Under the pieces are notes generated by a model. That model made no database searches. It saw only the letters and a list, made by a program, of their open reading frames with translations, and had not been told where the DNA came from. 7,191 bases of DNA from Synechococcales cyanobacterium PMM_0073 (GTDB lineage Bacteria; Cyanobacteriota; Cyanobacteriia; Elainellales; Elainellaceae): positions 1-7,191 of the forward strand of contig CASBQH010000032.1 of the NCBI GenBank assembly GCA_949127695.1. The letters run 5' to 3'. Position numbers and translations under genes: made by a program. Shown piece by piece: positions 5,664 through 7,191 of the stretch. The first letter of the stretch is position 1. The number at the start of each line of letters is the position of its first letter.

Positions 5664-5717
5664 TTTGTTAAATTTCACTGAATTTCGCTAGATTGCTCAG
5701 CAGTTTAGCCTTCTAGT

Positions 5718-5747
5718 CTGCCTTCTACTTTGTGAGGGCAGTTTTTT
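5718..5747 (+). terminator. Rho-independent terminator of trnL-UAA
   Basis: CTGCCTTC (5718-5725) pairs with GAGGGCAG (5734-5741) as eight base pairs, one of them a T-G wobble, around an eight-base loop, and is followed at once by TTTTTT (5742-5747). It lies 54 bp after the tRNA end and suits a single-gene tRNA transcript. Confidence 0.88.
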
Positions 5748-5782
5748 GTATGGGGAATCTAAAAACCTCTGAGTCTGTCTGC

Positions 5783-6073
5783 TTAAAATTTATACCGAAA
5801 TTTTGTAAAAAATTTAGTATAAAAAAGCGGAATGGTGGGTTCACTGCTATTCTCTAAGTTCAGCGGTATAAGCTCAGGGTGCTCGGTAAAGTCTGAATTG
5901 ATTAGGTCAAGAAACCGTAAACCCGAAGTGCTAAAGATGACATAGCCTCCAGATCTAAAGTATCTTGGGTGCATATGGATGGTGCTGCCGTAGCTATCTC
6001 TTACAGCAGATCGCACAGGCCAGCGGACTTGGGGCGACAGACTGCTCTCCCCGACTTTTTCACCACAGATCAC
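5783..6073 (-). CDS. Doubtful small hypothetical protein (96 aa)
   Basis: A GTG at 6073 opens a 96-codon frame on the minus strand with no recognisable domain. The middle (MHPRYFRSGGYVIFSTSGL) reads like ordinary globular protein. The last 13 residues (FYTKFFTKFRYKF) come almost wholly from an AT-rich palindrome, which is atypical. Codon use includes three AGA and one ATA, unlike the GC-rich third positions of the neighbours. AGGAG lies about 18 bases before the GTG, too far for a good ribosome binding site. It could be a real, recently acquired gene, a decayed fragment or chance. Confidence 0.3.
   Translation of the reverse strand: MICGEKVGESSLSPQVRWPVRSAVRDSYGSTIHMHPRYFRSGGYVIFSTSGLRFLDLINSDFTEHPELIPLNLENSSEPTIPLFYTKFFTKFRYKF
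5789..5823. other. AT-rich 14-bp hairpin
   Basis: TTTATAC (5789-5795) pairs with GTATAAA (5817-5823), and AAATTTT (5798-5804) with AAAATTT (5809-5815), around the loop GTAA. A small CG/A internal loop separates the two stems. It is a near-perfect palindrome, unlike anything else in the window. No T tract follows on the plus strand. On the minus strand it overlaps the end of the doubtful ORF. Confidence 0.6.
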
Positions 6074-6107
6074 ATAGGTTTATAACCAATACTCCTATGG
6101 CTCTGCC

Positions 6108-6157
6108 TTGATCTCAACCTTTAATCTTCACGCTGCACCTCGGTTTGATCTCAGCCT
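6108..6157. repeat. 13-bp direct repeat upstream of the large unknown gene
   Basis: TTGATCTCAACCT (6108-6120) and TTGATCTCAGCCT (6145-6157) match at 12 of 13 positions, 37 bp apart start to start, 50-100 bp before ATG 6207. A tandem AGACCTAGACCT follows at 6176-6187. They could be operator sites; no known motif is recognised. Confidence 0.5.
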
Positions 6158-6206
6158 GAAACCTTTGTAGAACTAAGACCTAGACCTAAACTTCTTGAGC
6201 GCCACT

Positions 6207-7191
6207 ATGTTCGGAGACAAGTTGACTGCCAATCAATCGCTTCAGCCTTCAGGCAAGATCAAGCAGTCCCGACGTAATCTGCCTAAAGCTCAGGAGGCGA
6301 TCTACGAGTTCTTGCTAGAAATCGTCAAAAACTGGTCGCCGGACGAGGTATTGAAGGAATTCCGCCATCTGTTCATCCATCATTCTGATACCGTCAGCTC
6401 CAGCACGCTGCCCTACCTTTATGAAATTGTCTTTGCCAACCAGGAGCAGGAGTTTCAGCATACGCTGAAGCGCTCTTGCTACATTTTGATCAACAACTGG
6501 GACATCACGCGCAATCGCGAGTCGATTCAAAAGCTGATCCAGCTATTTTCTGATCCGATCCTCTACAAGCACACCATTTCCCCCACGCTGAAGCGGCTGC
6601 GCGAATGGCTCCGCAACTTCATCGGCAGCCCGGATTTTCAAGAGCTGAAGCTGTTTACGGCGCGCTATGATGACCGGCTGCACTGGAGCCAGCGCTATGC
6701 CTCCTATCTGCTCGTGCCGCAGTATATCAACCTAGAGAACCCGATGGAGCAGCGGCAGGCGGCTCGCAACCTGTCGCGCAAGCTGAAGGAAAAGTTCAAG
6801 TTTGATCTGGCGATGTATACGGCGCTCTCCCAGACTGGCCTGTCGCGAGAGATGGTGGCCGAGCGCAAGTTGGCTAACCCCACGAGCTTGGGCGATGAGG
6901 TGCTGCGCTTGATCAAGCGGATTGTGGCCAAGCGGGGCTTCTTCAGCTATCCCAACATTGCTCATATCTTTATCAGTCAAACCCAGCATCTCAACTACGG
7001 CGCTTTTAAGCAGAGCCTGCTGGAATATTTGATTTTTTCCGTGGAGCAAGATGAGTTTGCCATCACCCTAAAAAGCCAGCTCGCCGAAAAGTTTGACCTG
7101 CTCTACGCTGAGCATAATGACAAGCCGATTAATAATGCGCTGATTCTGCGAACTGCCAACCGGGTGATTGAATATCTCACCACCGAGAATC
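6207..7191 (+). CDS. Large conserved-looking helical protein of unknown function, 3' end missing
   Basis: From ATG 6207 the frame stays open for 328 codons to the window edge. The protein has no signal peptide or long hydrophobic span. It is rich in charged and aromatic residues in amphipathic, mostly helical segments, for example FANQEQEFQHTLKRSCYILI (76-95), LKRLREWLRNFIG (128-140) and RNLSRKLKEKFKFDLAMYTA (187-206), so it looks cytosolic or peripheral. It resembles, from memory, long cyanobacterial conserved hypothetical proteins with a CYILINNWD-type block (91-99 here), but I cannot name a domain or activity. Ser/Thr-rich and Pro-containing loops separate the helices, suggesting a repeat-helical scaffold. 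GC-rich third positions match the neighbouring genes. No Shine-Dalgarno site precedes the ATG; an in-frame TTG at 6195 is the only nearby alternative. Confidence 0.88.
   Translation, partial: MFGDKLTANQSLQPSGKIKQSRRNLPKAQEAIYEFLLEIVKNWSPDEVLKEFRHLFIHHSDTVSSSTLPYLYEIVFANQEQEFQHTLKRSCYILINNWDITRNRESIQKLIQLFSDPILYKHTISPTLKRLREWLRNFIGSPDFQELKLFTARYDDRLHWSQRYASYLLVPQYINLENPMEQRQAARNLSRKLKEKFKFDLAMYTALSQTGLSREMVAERKLANPTSLGDEVLRLIKRIVAKRGFFSYPNIAHIFISQTQHLNYGAFKQSLLEYLIFSVEQDEFAITLKSQLAEKFDLLYAEHNDKPINNALILRTANRVIEYLTTEN

Larger units (their letters stand above)
5748..6206. other. Long AT-richer intergenic stretch
   Basis: Between the trnL terminator and the next plus-strand gene I find no recognisable gene. 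Contents are the AT-rich hairpin at 5789-5823, a doubtful minus-strand ORF (5783-6073), an 8-bp inverted repeat TTATACCG (5790-5797)/CGGTATAA (5864-5871), and the direct repeats at 6108-6157. Base composition is visibly poorer in G+C than the flanking genes. The right end presumably holds the promoter of the gene at 6207, but I cannot place its boxes. Confidence 0.5.

Noticed and set aside
5467..5664. 65-codon minus-strand ORF (MGAEGLEPSRLLVNG...)
   Set aside because: It is antisense to the intron and the tRNA 3' exon; GAEGLEP-type peptides are a well-known artefact of translating tRNA genes backwards.
6315..7049. Three minus-strand ORFs at the right end
   Set aside because: They are antisense to the long open plus-strand frame that starts at 6207.

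Overview
The window is cyanobacterial chromosome. Four things show this: a tRNA-Leu(UAA) gene split by the group I intron typical of cyanobacteria and plastids, a CcdA-CcsB pair from System II cytochrome c maturation, a phytol/polyprenol kinase of the VTE5 type, and a long helical protein of a kind I associate with cyanobacteria. Coding regions look moderately GC-rich. A filamentous or Leptolyngbya-like lineage is a guess. I did not see the GCGATCGC (HIP1) octamer by eye.

Left part (1-1538): the 5' part of a TIGR01777-family NAD(P)-dependent epimerase gene runs leftwards off the edge. A 293-bp intergenic stretch separates it from the divergent phytol kinase gene. That stretch holds two near-identical 32-bp direct repeats around a 125-bp spacer with a C5/G5 hairpin.

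Middle (1535-3736): ccdA and ccsB lie on the minus strand as a likely two-gene operon with a 27-bp gap. CcdA carries reducing equivalents across the thylakoid or plasma membrane, and CcsB (Ccs1) is part of the heme-attachment machinery. The ccsB and phytol kinase genes converge, and their stop codons share one TTAA.

Right of that (3812-5211): a TPMT-like SAM methyltransferase with a low-complexity N-terminus made by a 12-bp tandem repeat, then a small secreted outer-membrane beta-barrel candidate with a strong ribosome binding site.

RNA region (5221-5747): a promoter with a perfect TATAAT, a leader hairpin, trnL-UAA with a 287-nt group I intron whose helices P1-P8 can be paired by eye, and a clear rho-independent terminator.

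Right end (5748-7191): a non-coding or weakly coding, more AT-rich stretch with a strong AT hairpin and one doubtful minus-strand ORF. It is followed by the first 328 codons of a large cytosolic helical protein of unknown function that runs off the window.

I see no defence system, CRISPR array, insertion sequence or prophage gene. The genes are mostly photosynthetic housekeeping functions. The best material for a second look is the intron with its leader, the intergenic direct-repeat element, and the unknown protein at the right edge.
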